Source: a virus. From it: a stretch of 29,628 bases of DNA. A model generated the notes under the pieces. That model had not been told where the DNA came from, ran no database searches, and was given only the letters and a program-made list of their open reading frames with translations. Below, piece by piece: positions 19,804-27,746 of the stretch. How positions within the stretch are numbered: position 1 is the stretch's first letter; each line of letters begins with the position of its first letter. The translations under genes were made by a program, and so were the position numbers. Where the stretch lies: positions 1 to 29,628 of the IMG/VR virus record IMGVR_UViG_3300042887_002089; one strand, written 5' to 3'.

Positions 19804-21590
19804 GTCAAGTATCTGGCTCGGTAGACAAAGTTCTTTCCCTACTGCAGGGCGTGCGTCAAACTGGCAGCAACCAGTGGATGGCTCGCTGTCCTTGCCGTAA
19901 TGACGACAGCAACCCTTCGCTTGCTATTGCACAGGGCGATGATGGTGCTGCACTTCTTCATTGTCATCGTGGTGTGTCTTGTTCGGTAGATGAGATATGC
20001 AAGTCGGTTGGGCTTTCTCCGCGCGAGTTGTTTAATGATTCCGACGAGTGGAAGCCATCTCCACATTATGAACAGCAGGCTTCGTCTCCATCTCCGGCAA
20101 AGAAGAAGATGGGCAAGAAAATAGAGAAGACTTACCCGTACTGTGACGAGGACGGCAATCTTCTCTATGAAAAGGTTCGTTTCCGCTTTGATGATGGCAG
20201 TAAGTCGTTTGCTAATCGTCAGCCAGACCCATCACGTCCAGGCGAATATGTGTGGAACTTGAAAGAGCCTGCTGTGCGTCGTGTCCTTTATCGTCTCGAC
20301 GACATCACTAAGGCGATTAAAAAGGGTGAGCCAGTATGGCTGGTAGAGGGTGAGAAAGACGCTGACACTCTTGCTGCTATGGGTATCCATGCAACGACAA
20401 TGGATGGTGGCGCAGGAAAGTGGGACCAGTCCTACACGGACACTCTTGCTGGTGCACACGTTGAAATCATTGCTGACAATGACGAGGTTGGTAAACAGCA
20501 CGCACTGAGTGTTTCAGAGAAGCTTCTTGCTGTTGGCTGTACCGGATGTACTATCTGGATTTCTAAATACGGTAAAGACATTACTGACCACTTAACATCA
20601 GGTCGCACATTCGACGACCTTGATTCGTATGAGTACTACGAGCGTCCAGAAGACTATCCAGAACTGGAGGTAGACGAAGGCGAAGCAAGCACCGAAGACA
20701 AACTCCTTGACCAAATAGCGGAAGTGTTCTCTAAAGACAAGTTGACGCTGACGCAAAAACTGAATCGTGCAACAATTCTTCTAGGTTCTGCTGACACCCG
20801 TGAGATAAGCAACCCAGGGCGTCTTGTTGTTTGGCAAGACTTTCTCCAGGAAGCTGAAGTCGATACCTACGACTGGGTTATCCCTGGCCTCCTAGAGAAG
20901 AGCGAACGCGTAATGGTTGTTGCTGCAGAAGGTGTTGGCAAGACAATGCTTGCACGTCAAGTGGCTATCTGTAGTGCTGCAGGACTGCATCCATTTACGT
21001 TTCAGAAGATGGAACCAATACGAACACTGACAATTGACCTTGAGAACCCTGAACGAATCATTCGCCGTACATCGCACAGTATTATGGCGCAAGCGATGCG
21101 TAAGTCTGGCGCACGAAGGGTAGACGCCCACTTGCTTTCGAAGCCCGCTGGTCTAGACCTATGTGACAGCAGGGACCGTATGTACATCGAGAGCGTGATT
21201 GAGCGCGTTCAACCACAACTCATTTGCATGGGTCCTATGTACAAGTCGTACGTTGATTCTGGTACCCGTACAAGTGAAGCCCTTGCTGTAGAAGTAGCAA
21301 AGTACCTAGACATGATTCGCGATGTGTATGGATGTGCCCTATGGCTTGAGCACCATGCCCCACTGGGAACCTCTATGTCTTCCCGTGACCTGCGTCCATT
21401 CGGTTCATCCGTGTGGTCTCGTTGGCCAGAGTTCGGCATTGCCCTAACTCCAGACCCCACCAACCTTGCTGGGTACGTTTACGATGTTGGACACTTCCGT
21501 GGAGCCCGTGACAAGCGCCCATGGCCGACCAAACTGGCACGAGGCACAGACTTGCCGTTTGTCGTACTAGAATATACAAAGATGGATTAA
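19800..21590 (+). CDS. Primase-helicase: zinc finger, TOPRIM and RepA-like ATPase
   Basis: A 596-residue multidomain replication protein. The N-terminus has a CHC2-like zinc region (CPC...HCHRGVSC, about residues 30-62). A TOPRIM domain follows with VEGEKDADTLAAMG (about 180) and ADNDEVGKQHA (about 225). The C-terminal third is a RecA/RepA-like ATPase with Walker A AAEGVGKT (about 374-381) and a TIDLENP Walker B region. This fits a phage primase with an associated helicase-like motor, or a plasmid RepA-like protein. Co-translated with WhiB by a four-base overlap. Confidence 0.88.
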   Translation: MSQVSGSVDKVLSLLQGVRQTGSNQWMARCPCRNDDSNPSLAIAQGDDGAALLHCHRGVSCSVDEICKSVGLSPRELFNDSDEWKPSPHYEQQASSPSPAKKKMGKKIEKTYPYCDEDGNLLYEKVRFRFDDGSKSFANRQPDPSRPGEYVWNLKEPAVRRVLYRLDDITKAIKKGEPVWLVEGEKDADTLAAMGIHATTMDGGAGKWDQSYTDTLAGAHVEIIADNDEVGKQHALSVSEKLLAVGCTGCTIWISKYGKDITDHLTSGRTFDDLDSYEYYERPEDYPELEVDEGEASTEDKLLDQIAEVFSKDKLTLTQKLNRATILLGSADTREISNPGRLVVWQDFLQEAEVDTYDWVIPGLLEKSERVMVVAAEGVGKTMLARQVAICSAAGLHPFTFQKMEPIRTLTIDLENPERIIRRTSHSIMAQAMRKSGARRVDAHLLSKPAGLDLCDSRDRMYIESVIERVQPQLICMGPMYKSYVDSGTRTSEALAVEVAKYLDMIRDVYGCALWLEHHAPLGTSMSSRDLRPFGSSVWSRWPEFGIALTPDPTNLAGYVYDVGHFRGARDKRPWPTKLARGTDLPFVVLEYTKMD

Positions 21591-21598
21591 GGTACGGC

Positions 21599-22225
21599 AT
21601 GGCCCAAAACACAAACAAAAGCTTGACACGCGAGTTCCTTGCAGAGAGGGACCTGCGTATATTTAAGATGCGCCAAGCCGGCATTCCAACGAGCGAAATA
21701 GCCAGAAGGTTCGGAGTTACGTCTAAAGCCGTGTCTTCTTCTGTGTCTAGACAACTAGAGAAGTTGAACCAGGAAGCCATACTGGCATACCCTGAGGTGC
21801 TCCGTATGGAGCTTGAGAGGCTCGATGCGCTGCAACAGGCTATCTGGCCTATGACACAGCACAGGAAGATATCCATGGACGATGGCAGCGAGGTTCAGGT
21901 AGAACCAGACCTCAAGGCCATACAGCAGGTTCTGTCAATCATGGACAGGCGCTCCAAGCTCCTCGGCATGGAGCAGAACAATGTGAATATTCAGATGGAT
22001 GTCTCTACCCGTACGCCGATAAGGGCAGCTCTTGCTGGCGCTGTACAGGTAAGCGTGGCAAACCAGTTCAGCCCTGAAGCAGAGGCAAAGAAGTTACTAG
22101 AATTGATGGGTAAGTCCGGAGTCATGCCAATGGACTATATTGAGTCAATACTTGGTGAGAAAAAAGAACTAAGTCCAATTCTGGACGCAGAAGTTATAGA
22201 AATAAACGAGGAATCAGATGAGTAA
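21599..22225 (+). CDS. Helix-turn-helix protein, possible small terminase-like
   Basis: A 208-residue protein. Residues about 27-55 (GIPTSEIARRFGVTSKAVSSSVSRQL) form a classic helix-turn-helix, followed by helical segments. HTH plus coiled-helical C-terminus is seen in small terminase subunits, but no large subunit is nearby, so a transcription or replication DNA-binding role is equally likely. It begins eight bases after the primase stop and overlaps the next gene by eight. Codon use is rich in AGA, AGG and ATA, matching the three tRNAs encoded at 23-25 kb. Confidence 0.75.
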   Translation: MAQNTNKSLTREFLAERDLRIFKMRQAGIPTSEIARRFGVTSKAVSSSVSRQLEKLNQEAILAYPEVLRMELERLDALQQAIWPMTQHRKISMDDGSEVQVEPDLKAIQQVLSIMDRRSKLLGMEQNNVNIQMDVSTRTPIRAALAGAVQVSVANQFSPEAEAKKLLELMGKSGVMPMDYIESILGEKKELSPILDAEVIEINEESDE

Positions 22226-22535
22226 CGAGCAGGAAGACAACATAGAAGCAGCCATGGCCAAGGTTGCAGAGAACCTAACGCTGACCCGTAAGGCAAATAC
22301 CGGCTCGGTACCAGGGGAACCGGCCCAAAAACAGGTGATGGTTCGTGCTTCAGAGATAGACCACGCTAGATGGAAGGAAGCGGCCGAAAAGTCCGGCATA
22401 TCCATGGCTGAGTTCATTCGTGACGCTGTGAATATTGCTGCCAAGAACGCTCTTGAGTGCGACCATCCTGTAGAGATGAGAAAGAGTTACCCGTGGTCTG
22501 AATTTTGCCTGAAGTGCAATAGTAGGCTCAAGTAA
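22218..22535 (+). CDS. Ribbon-helix-helix protein with C-terminal zinc knuckle
   Basis: A 105-residue protein. VMVRASEIDHARWKEAAEKS-GISMAEFIRDAV has the strand-helix-helix pattern of ribbon-helix-helix DNA-binding proteins. The C-terminus has C-x-H and, some 16 residues later, CLKC, a plausible zinc site. It overlaps the HTH gene and is followed two bases later by the next gene. Likely a DNA-binding regulator or nicking accessory protein. Confidence 0.75.
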   Translation: MSNEQEDNIEAAMAKVAENLTLTRKANTGSVPGEPAQKQVMVRASEIDHARWKEAAEKSGISMAEFIRDAVNIAAKNALECDHPVEMRKSYPWSEFCLKCNSRLK

Positions 22536-22537
22536 AT

Positions 22538-22774
22538 ATGAGGTACTTAAATTACAATGACTTCATTGCTGCAGTGTCTACCCGTGCTGACTACGTAAGA
22601 CGAGAGCACGACTGGCGTTACGGGCAGGCATTTTTCAATGTCTTGTTTGAGGAGATGCCAGAGATAGCAAACGAACTGCGCGCAACAAAGCTTGACCCTT
22701 TTCACAAGAACGCTATTGAGGCAGAGACGTACCAGCGTATCCGTGAACTGTACGAGACAAAGGCAATTAAGTGA
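22538..22774 (+). CDS. Hypothetical protein, 78 aa
   Basis: A small helical protein with YNDFIAAVSTRADYVRREHDWRYGQAFFNVL near the start, a pattern I associate with uncharacterised phage proteins. No metal or catalytic motif. Embedded in the operon between the RHH protein and thioredoxin, with a four-base GTGA overlap at its 3' end. Confidence 0.75.
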   Translation: MRYLNYNDFIAAVSTRADYVRREHDWRYGQAFFNVLFEEMPEIANELRATKLDPFHKNAIEAETYQRIRELYETKAIK

Positions 22775-23091
22775 GCAAAGAACTAAACGACCAGAACTTC
22801 GATTCCTTCTTGGGCTCTACAGACAAGTACGTACTTGTTGACGTGTGGGCTGAATGGTGTGGCCCGTGCTCTTTCTTCGGTCCAATCATTGAAGAGGTTG
22901 CAAACGAACATAAAGAACACATCGAAGTAGGGAAACTAGACGTAGACGCTTTCCCTCAGATTGCACAGAAATATAGCGTCATGAGCATCCCTACTGTTAT
23001 CATATTTGATAACGGTCGTGTTGTGGACAGAATCGTTGGCGCGTACCCCAAAGACAAGTTTGTAGAAAAGATAAAAAAATATCTTTCGTGA
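22771..23091 (+). CDS. Thioredoxin
   Basis: A 106-residue thioredoxin with the active site WCGPC (W29, C30, C33), the buried Asp before it (D24), and the cis-proline loop SIPTV (near residue 73). Length and motifs match canonical thioredoxin. It starts with GTG in a four-base overlap. Since the window also encodes a class II ribonucleotide reductase with a C-terminal CxxxxC, this thioredoxin is the likely reductant for it. Confidence 0.93.
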   Translation: MSKELNDQNFDSFLGSTDKYVLVDVWAEWCGPCSFFGPIIEEVANEHKEHIEVGKLDVDAFPQIAQKYSVMSIPTVIIFDNGRVVDRIVGAYPKDKFVEKIKKYLS

Positions 23092-23120
23092 TTGCTTTCT
23101 GCGTTTAGGCGCGTTAGTAT
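23092..23120 (+). promoter_or_regulatory. Leaderless promoter of the 23127 gene
   Basis: TTGCTT (23092-23097), 17 bases, TAGTAT (23115-23120), six bases, ATG at 23127. It may also transcribe the tRNA gene that starts right after the ORF. Confidence 0.65.
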
Positions 23121-23126
23121 TTCAGC

Positions 23127-23348
23127 ATGTCAGTTGACGATGCATCTAGTGATGGCGTAAGGCACACATTTGGACCCGTGGCTCCCTACAACACCCGTCC
23201 CCTCACAGTAGAGTCCGCAATAGTGTCAATCACTGCATGCAACAGGACAAAAGAAGCGCATGGTGGGACAATCCCATTTGATTGGAATATTGTTCTTACT
23301 TCTGAGCTAATGCTAGACGTCCTTAGACGCATAGTCAAATTCTCATAA
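23127..23348 (+). CDS. Hypothetical protein, 73 aa
   Basis: A small protein of unknown function. It has no ribosome-binding site and a promoter ends six bases before its ATG, so leaderless translation is likely. Its stop codon is immediately followed by the first base of tRNA-Arg(TCT), so processing of the tRNA would remove it from the mRNA. Confidence 0.65.
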   Translation: MSVDDASSDGVRHTFGPVAPYNTRPLTVESAIVSITACNRTKEAHGGTIPFDWNIVLTSELMLDVLRRIVKFS

Positions 23349-23422
23349 GCCCTGATAGCTCAATCGGATAGAGCAACAGACTTCTAATCTGTAGGTTGTA
23401 GGTTCGATTCCTACTCAGGGCG
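23349..23422 (+). tRNA. tRNA-Arg (anticodon TCT)
   Basis: Cloverleaf: acceptor GCCCTGA/TCAGGGC, D arm AGCTC...GAGC, anticodon stem ACAGA/TCTGT with loop CTTCTAA (anticodon TCT), T arm with GGTTCGATTCC, discriminator G. CCA is not encoded. Decodes AGA. Confidence 0.95.
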
Positions 23423-23448
23423 CTAAACCGAAAGAACAGGAAAAACAA

Positions 23449-23661
23449 ATGAAACTTACACATAGTCAAGCACAGCAGTACGTAGGAAAGTACGTAAACA
23501 TCAAGACAGATTACTGGAATTTTATTGACGAGCGAGTCATTAAAGTTAGTGAACACGATGTTGTCACCGAGTATCATCACTGGCTTAAAACTCCAGAAGA
23601 CGGCATTCTTCGGGAAAATTGGATAGATATTTCTCGTATTGAATCAATCGAAGAGGCATAA
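23449..23661 (+). CDS. Hypothetical protein, 70 aa
   Basis: A small charged protein beginning MKLTHSQAQQYVGKYVNIKTDYWNF with a strand-rich middle, possibly an SH3-like small barrel. The ribosome-binding site is the AACAGGAAAAACAA just upstream. No family recognised. Confidence 0.7.
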   Translation: MKLTHSQAQQYVGKYVNIKTDYWNFIDERVIKVSEHDVVTEYHHWLKTPEDGILRENWIDISRIESIEEA

Positions 23662-23675
23662 AAGTTTTTTGACTA

Positions 23676-24173
23676 ATGAAAAAACTAAATGGAAACCCAA
23701 AAGGTGAGCTCGCATCATGGTTGCGCCAAAACGAAGACATACCAGGCGTTTCTGAAGCTTTGGCTAAATACAAAAAGAAATTCAACTTTAGCGATGACGA
23801 GTTTAAACATGCTTCCTCAATCAGGGAGATGGCCGAAATAAAAATGCAGCGCAACTATGGGTTTGTTAAACCAAAGCCCGGTCTCTATTACAAAGAGAGC
23901 TCACGAATCGTTTACCGCGTAGAGAAGAATGGCAATAGCTGTTCTTGGCGTCCTGCTACCCGTGACTGGTGGTCAAAGAGCGGTGACATGGTAAAACTCA
24001 TGACCGATTACGGCATGGGTAAAACTGTCCTTCTTACGCAAGAGCTGGCGTCAAGGCTCGGATTGGAAGCTGGAATGTGCGTTGCATGCGGCAAAGCCTT
24101 GACCACAGCAAAAAGCAAAGAGCTAGGCATTGGGCCGACTTGTCTCAAATCAATTACTCAAACACATGACTAA
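23676..24173 (+). CDS. Protein with C-terminal DUF6011-like zinc motif
   Basis: A 165-residue basic protein. The C-terminus CVACGKALTTAKSKELGIGP-TC has the pattern (CxxCgr-L-S--GiGp-C) I recall for DUF6011, a small zinc-binding module frequent in actinophages. The N-terminus is helical and basic. No ribosome-binding site is obvious; it starts 14 bases after the previous stop and ends six bases before tRNA-CAT. Confidence 0.75.
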   Translation: MKKLNGNPKGELASWLRQNEDIPGVSEALAKYKKKFNFSDDEFKHASSIREMAEIKMQRNYGFVKPKPGLYYKESSRIVYRVEKNGNSCSWRPATRDWWSKSGDMVKLMTDYGMGKTVLLTQELASRLGLEAGMCVACGKALTTAKSKELGIGPTCLKSITQTHD

Positions 24174-24179
24174 ATACAG

Positions 24180-24253
24180 GCCCCTATAGCTCAGTTGGTT
24201 AGAGCAGGGGACTCATAATCCCTTGGCCGCAGGTTCAAGTCCTGCTGGGGGCA
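24180..24253 (+). tRNA. tRNA with CAT anticodon (Met or lysidine-type Ile)
   Basis: Acceptor GCCCCTA/TGGGGGC, anticodon stem GGGGA/TCCCT with loop CTCATAA, T arm with GGTTCAAGTCC, discriminator A. The gene could be elongator Met or Ile2 (CAT modified to read ATA); its anticodon region CTCATAATC-CTTGG resembles tRNA-Ile2, and genes here use ATA often, so I favour Ile2. Confidence 0.9.
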
Positions 24254-24261
24254 CTAAAAAG

Positions 24262-24290
24262 TAGACAAAAACAAAAAGGACTGGTACGAT
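24262..24290 (+). promoter_or_regulatory. Leaderless promoter of the 24297 gene
   Basis: TAGACA (24262-24267), 17 bases, TACGAT (24285-24290), then ACCCGT and the ATG at 24297. Confidence 0.6.
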
Positions 24291-24296
24291 ACCCGT

Positions 24297-24446
24297 ATGA
24301 TTACACTTCAGTTACATCGCAAGAAAAAGATGGACATCATTGCTCACTCGTTGACCAAGTCCGGCATCCCTATTTGGAGCGGCATACCAGAACTCATCGT
24401 CAAGGACCTCAAAGATGCTGGTTATGTCATAAAGAAGAAGAAATGA
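24297..24446 (+). CDS. Small basic protein, 49 aa
   Basis: A 49-residue protein, Lys-rich at both ends (LHRKKKMDI..., ...VIKKKK). A GIPIWSGIPELIVKDLKDAGY segment looks like a small helical hairpin. No ribosome-binding site; promoter ends six bases before ATG. It overlaps the next gene by four bases (ATGA). Confidence 0.6.
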   Translation: MITLQLHRKKKMDIIAHSLTKSGIPIWSGIPELIVKDLKDAGYVIKKKK

Positions 24447-24643
24447 CGCGGCAGAATTCACGCCCGGCGAAAGAAAAGAAAAACAAACGGCGATACGACC
24501 CCAGGACGAGCGATATACGTCCGAAAGCCGGTCCAGTAACTATACGTAAAGCAGACGGAACGACGGAACGACAACCGGCTAAACCTGGAACAAAATACGT
24601 AGATAAACCATACTCTTCTCCGCGTCCTAAAAACGTATCCTAA
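24443..24643 (+). CDS. Small basic disordered protein, 66 aa
   Basis: A Lys/Arg/Pro-rich, low-complexity protein with no hydrophobic core, probably disordered and possibly nucleic-acid binding. I start it at the ATG overlapping the previous stop. Ends four bases before tRNA-Arg(CCT). Confidence 0.6.
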   Translation: MTRQNSRPAKEKKNKRRYDPRTSDIRPKAGPVTIRKADGTTERQPAKPGTKYVDKPYSSPRPKNVS

Positions 24644-24647
24644 TCAG

Positions 24648-24720
24648 GCTCTCGTAGCTCAGCGGATAGAGCAACAGTTTCCTAAACTGTTGGCCGTAGG
24701 TTCGAGTCCTACCGAGAGCG
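24648..24720 (+). tRNA. tRNA-Arg (anticodon CCT)
   Basis: Acceptor GCTCTCG/CGAGAGC, anticodon stem ACAGT/ACTGT with loop TTCCTAA (anticodon CCT), T arm with GGTTCGAGTCC, discriminator G. Decodes AGG. Confidence 0.95.
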
Positions 24721-24743
24721 CCACCTACAACAGAAAGACACCC

Positions 24744-24824
24744 ATGACAGAAATGTTAAGCATCTCTATACTCGTGTTCTCCGTGTGGTACTGCGGAGTA
24801 CTGACTGGGCAAAAATGGAAATAG
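24744..24824 (+). CDS. Small membrane peptide, 26 aa
   Basis: MTEMLSISILVFSVWYCGVL then TGQKWK: one hydrophobic segment with a positively charged end, a plausible single-span peptide with a cytoplasmic C-terminus. A purine tract (AGAAAGA) precedes the ATG. Its end overlaps the start of the next ORF by 10 bases. Different in sequence from the 16-residue family. Modest confidence. Confidence 0.45.
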   Translation: MTEMLSISILVFSVWYCGVLTGQKWK

Positions 24825-25009
24825 AACTTGAAGACCTTGTGACTCTTCGCTGCTGTCGCGATTGGCCCATTCATGCATACGCAGTGTACGGTCAGCAAAT
24901 TGGTCGATGTGGCATATGCAACAACAGACCATCTGTTGTATGGGAGATTTACCCAGAGGAGAAGTATGCCCGTAACCAAGCGGGCTACACCCCTCCTCTT
25001 GAGGTTTAA
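24815..25009 (+). CDS. Small cysteine-rich protein, 64 aa
   Basis: Contains RCC near the N-terminus and RCGICNN further on, so a small CC...CxxC zinc site is possible. I use the ATG that overlaps the end of the upstream membrane peptide. Its stop overlaps, convergently, the stop of the ribonucleotide reductase gene. Function unknown. Confidence 0.6.
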   Translation: MEIELEDLVTLRCCRDWPIHAYAVYGQQIGRCGICNNRPSVVWEIYPEEKYARNQAGYTPPLEV

Positions 25010-26931
25010 CGTACTGGACAGGCTCCTGTAGAGCAGTCATCCAGGTCCAACATGCCACCCGTGGCTGCCTGTAGAGGAATTGTGAAGTCAATCTTTGACA
25101 CGCTCTTCTCGTACTGCTCTTTGGTGATTTCCTCGTATGGAGGAAGTGGGAAGTTGTGGTCAGCATGAAGCAAGAACGACACGCTCTTTACGCTTGAGTC
25201 GTAGTTATCCGTGAGCCATGCCTTGATAGATGGAAGCTCTTCCTTGCGGTAGTACACAGTTACAGAGACGGCGTTGTCAGCCCACTCTGTCTGCATCTTC
25301 TTGACCCACTCAAGCTGCTGTATTGCTGTCATCTCAGAGGCCAGTACTGAACCCGTAGGTGATTGGCAAGGGAACTCAACAACGTAACGAGTGTGGTCTT
25401 CACGTCCATCAATGCCAATATCCCACTGAACCTTGTATCCACGCTTGCGACATGCGTCTACAAGTGCGTCTGCTGCACCAAAGCGAACACGACGAGTGTA
25501 GTAAGGAGCGAACGCAGGGTGGATGCCAGGTGTTACGCCTGGGAGAAGCGACAGTGTTCCGGATGGTTGAACTGTCGTGAGGCGAACAGATGTAGGGAAC
25601 CCGTGTTCCTTTGAGTATTCCTTGTCCAGTGCTTCTAGCTTCTTGTATGCAGGTGACAACCATGACACCTGCTCCTCTGTGCATTGGAGGATACCCGTGA
25701 TGCTTTGGCCAAGACGTGCGTTTTTGCGAACGATGTCTGTGGTTTTGTCGTATGGGTAGTTCATGCGTGTAATGCTCTTCTGCACCATGTACAGAAGCTC
25801 TGATACTTCACAGAACTGCTCGTATGACTCGATGTTCGGCAGGAACAAGGTTGACAGGTTGCATGACTCGCCATCACCAAGACCAATCTCGGCACATGGG
25901 TTAAAGCCTTCGATGGTGTTGTCCACCTTGCGCTCACCAAGACGACCATATGTGCGAGCTAGGCGACGGTTGACGAGACCATATGGCTCTCCTGAACCAT
26001 CGTACCCCTTCCACAGTTCTGGAAGAATCTCATCAAAGTGGTCAGCATAGATACTGTTGTTTGAGTTAGCTCTGTATGCAGGAACGTTACCCGTGGACCA
26101 ATTCTTCGCACGAATGAAAAGAACATCATCAGGGTCGCCAATAGCAATCTGTGCGGAGCGGCGTGAAGAGCCAGATACTACGATTTTTCCGATGATGTTA
26201 CATATGTCAAGCACATCAATGCTGCGAAGCTTCTTGCCTTCTCGGTTCTTCATGACCTTGCAGATGTCTTCTATGCCATCAATCAGTGCGCCTGGTCCGG
26301 ATGCTGTTCCTCCGAACGTCTTGAGTGGTGCACCAAACTCACGTACCAAGATGGTGGAGTACGAGAAAGACTTACCCGTGTCGAAATATGACTTCAACAC
26401 GCTGTGCAAAAGACGACGCCAACCAGTTCGTGAGTCGGGAACAATAATGTCTGCGTCGTTAGAGCGTTCGTGTGTGATTGTCACGTTTGGCTTTATCTTT
26501 GGAAGCTCATGTATCTTTGAGCGTTCGACAGAGAAGCCAACACCTCCACCAAGCATGAGGTAGTCAAAGAGAAGCTCAAAGTCTTCTACTGATTCGATGT
26601 TTGTGAAATAGCAGTTGTTAAGTGATGTGCCGCTGAACTGCTTAACCAGAGGTGTGCCTAGTTGCCACAGTGCACGACCTGAGAGTGAGCAGCGTAGGTA
26701 GAACATGTGGTCAAACAGTTGTTCTGCTTGGGGCTGTGATAGTGGTGCACCAATCTCAATAGCTCCATCAATAGCCCGTACGATGGTTTCAATCCACGTC
26801 TCATTGCGATTAAGGCCTGCTACTGGGCGGCTGTAGGTGCGAAGGTAAACAACCTCTCCTAATCCACCAAACCCCCAAGGTACTTGCTTATTTTCGTAAG
26901 AGGAGATGAATTCTGGAGTAAAGATTGACAT
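25006..26931 (-). CDS. Class II (adenosylcobalamin-dependent) ribonucleotide reductase
   Basis: A 641-residue protein reducing ribonucleotides to deoxyribonucleotides for phage DNA synthesis. Early SGRALWQLGT and SLNNCYFTN (near 108), GGGVGFSVERSKI, the NPCAEIGLGDGESCNLST active-site loop (near 345), TVQPSGTLSLLPGVTPG, and the C-terminal redox pair C633/C638 (CSTGAC) are the landmarks of monomeric B12-dependent RTPR-type enzymes. Somewhat shorter than bacterial RTPR (about 740), as usual in phages. No class I small subunit is present. The promoter at 26961-26989 and AGGAAAG leader precede it. Confidence 0.93.
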   Translation of the reverse strand: MSIFTPEFISSYENKQVPWGFGGLGEVVYLRTYSRPVAGLNRNETWIETIVRAIDGAIEIGAPLSQPQAEQLFDHMFYLRCSLSGRALWQLGTPLVKQFSGTSLNNCYFTNIESVEDFELLFDYLMLGGGVGFSVERSKIHELPKIKPNVTITHERSNDADIIVPDSRTGWRRLLHSVLKSYFDTGKSFSYSTILVREFGAPLKTFGGTASGPGALIDGIEDICKVMKNREGKKLRSIDVLDICNIIGKIVVSGSSRRSAQIAIGDPDDVLFIRAKNWSTGNVPAYRANSNNSIYADHFDEILPELWKGYDGSGEPYGLVNRRLARTYGRLGERKVDNTIEGFNPCAEIGLGDGESCNLSTLFLPNIESYEQFCEVSELLYMVQKSITRMNYPYDKTTDIVRKNARLGQSITGILQCTEEQVSWLSPAYKKLEALDKEYSKEHGFPTSVRLTTVQPSGTLSLLPGVTPGIHPAFAPYYTRRVRFGAADALVDACRKRGYKVQWDIGIDGREDHTRYVVEFPCQSPTGSVLASEMTAIQQLEWVKKMQTEWADNAVSVTVYYRKEELPSIKAWLTDNYDSSVKSVSFLLHADHNFPLPPYEEITKEQYEKSVSKIDFTIPLQAATGGMLDLDDCSTGACPVR

Positions 26932-26960
26932 AGCAACAGCTTTCCTGTAGGAGTGGGGAA

Positions 26961-26989
26961 AGACTAGTGTACATCAGCACATTGGTCAA
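26961..26989 (-). promoter_or_regulatory. Promoter of the ribonucleotide reductase
   Basis: On the minus strand: TTGACC (26984-26989), 17 bases, TAGTCT (26961-26966). Confidence 0.65.
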
Positions 26990-26996
26990 ATGCAGT

Positions 26997-27299
26997 CTAG
27001 GAAATTCCTAACTCTTGTGCTTTCTCGAGAGTTATATAACTGCCTTTGTGCACGGTGATTACTGTTGTTTTAGTAAATGGAGTTATCTGTCTGTCTTCGT
27101 AAACATCTTCTTCTACAAGAATCATTTGTGAATCTTTTAATGTTTCTAAAACACTGTCAGTAAATGCAATATGTGTAGGTCGCGCTGTATCTGTTGTGCA
27201 GTCACCCGTGGGGTGTTGACAGACAGGACATGTTTGTCTATCGGCTCTGATGATTGGTATTCCACCTAGAACTACGTCATCGTTACGGAATGCGCTCAT
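26997..27299 (-). CDS. Hypothetical protein with CxxC zinc motif
   Basis: A 100-residue protein. CPVCQHPTGDC (about residues 24-34) is a zinc-knuckle-like segment; the C-terminal half has a basic strand-rich region ending in EKAQELG. No ribosome-binding site; TAAAAT lies six bases before the ATG. A 7-bp inverted repeat operator candidate overlaps this promoter (27311-27330). Function unknown. Confidence 0.75.
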   Translation of the reverse strand: MSAFRNDDVVLGGIPIIRADRQTCPVCQHPTGDCTTDTARPTHIAFTDSVLETLKDSQMILVEEDVYEDRQITPFTKTTVITVHKGSYITLEKAQELGIS

Positions 27300-27305
27300 T
27301 GCTCT

Positions 27306-27330
27306 ATTTTACAGCACTTGACTGTGCTGT
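27306..27330 (-). promoter_or_regulatory. Leaderless -10 with overlapping palindromic operator
   Basis: ACAGCAC (27311-27317), six bases, GTGCTGT (27324-27330), a perfect inverted repeat directly upstream of the -10 TAAAAT (27306-27311 on the minus strand), which is six bases from the ATG at 27299. The -35 is weak, so repression or activation at this palindrome is plausible. Confidence 0.55.
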
Positions 27331-27338
27331 TGCAGTTG

Positions 27339-27686
27339 TTATCGCTTGAACCAGGCGAGGAAGCGCTTACGTAGTGCTGCTGGCTTTACGTCGTTAGCGT
27401 AGATGACCTTGCCATTCACTGTTGCAGAGATGTTCGCAGTTGAGGTGGATGAAGCGGTATTGAATGCTTCCCAAATCTTTTCTGCTGACTCAACTACATT
27501 CTGTACGCTGTCTGTGTTACCCGTGGCTGTTTTGGCCGCCTTCTTGGCTACTGACTTCTTGACAGAAGGTTTCTTAGCGGAAGGCTTCTTAGCAGGGGTC
27601 TTCTTGGCAACAGCCTTCTTAGCGACAGCCTTCTTAGGAGCTGCCTTCTTAGCGGTTGTCTTCTTTGGTGTTGGTTTGTTTGCCAT
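27339..27686 (-). CDS. Histone H1-like Lys/Ala/Pro-rich protein
   Basis: A 115-residue protein. Residues about 3-58 are degenerate repeats of AKKP/KKAVAKK type, as in the tails of histone H1 and the C-terminus of mycobacterial HupB; the rest is a small Ala/Ser/Thr-rich domain ending LRKRFLAWFKR. It should bind DNA, perhaps for compaction or regulation. I start at MANKPTPKK; TAATCT seven bases upstream suggests a leaderless transcript. Divergent from the gene at 27747. Confidence 0.8.
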   Translation of the reverse strand: MANKPTPKKTTAKKAAPKKAVAKKAVAKKTPAKKPSAKKPSVKKSVAKKAAKTATGNTDSVQNVVESAEKIWEAFNTASSTSTANISATVNGKVIYANDVKPAALRKRFLAWFKR

Positions 27687-27746
27687 GCTTGACAGATTAG
27701 TCCACCTGATTCCCTGGTGGCGGAAGTAGTCGTGTAGCTTGGAGTG

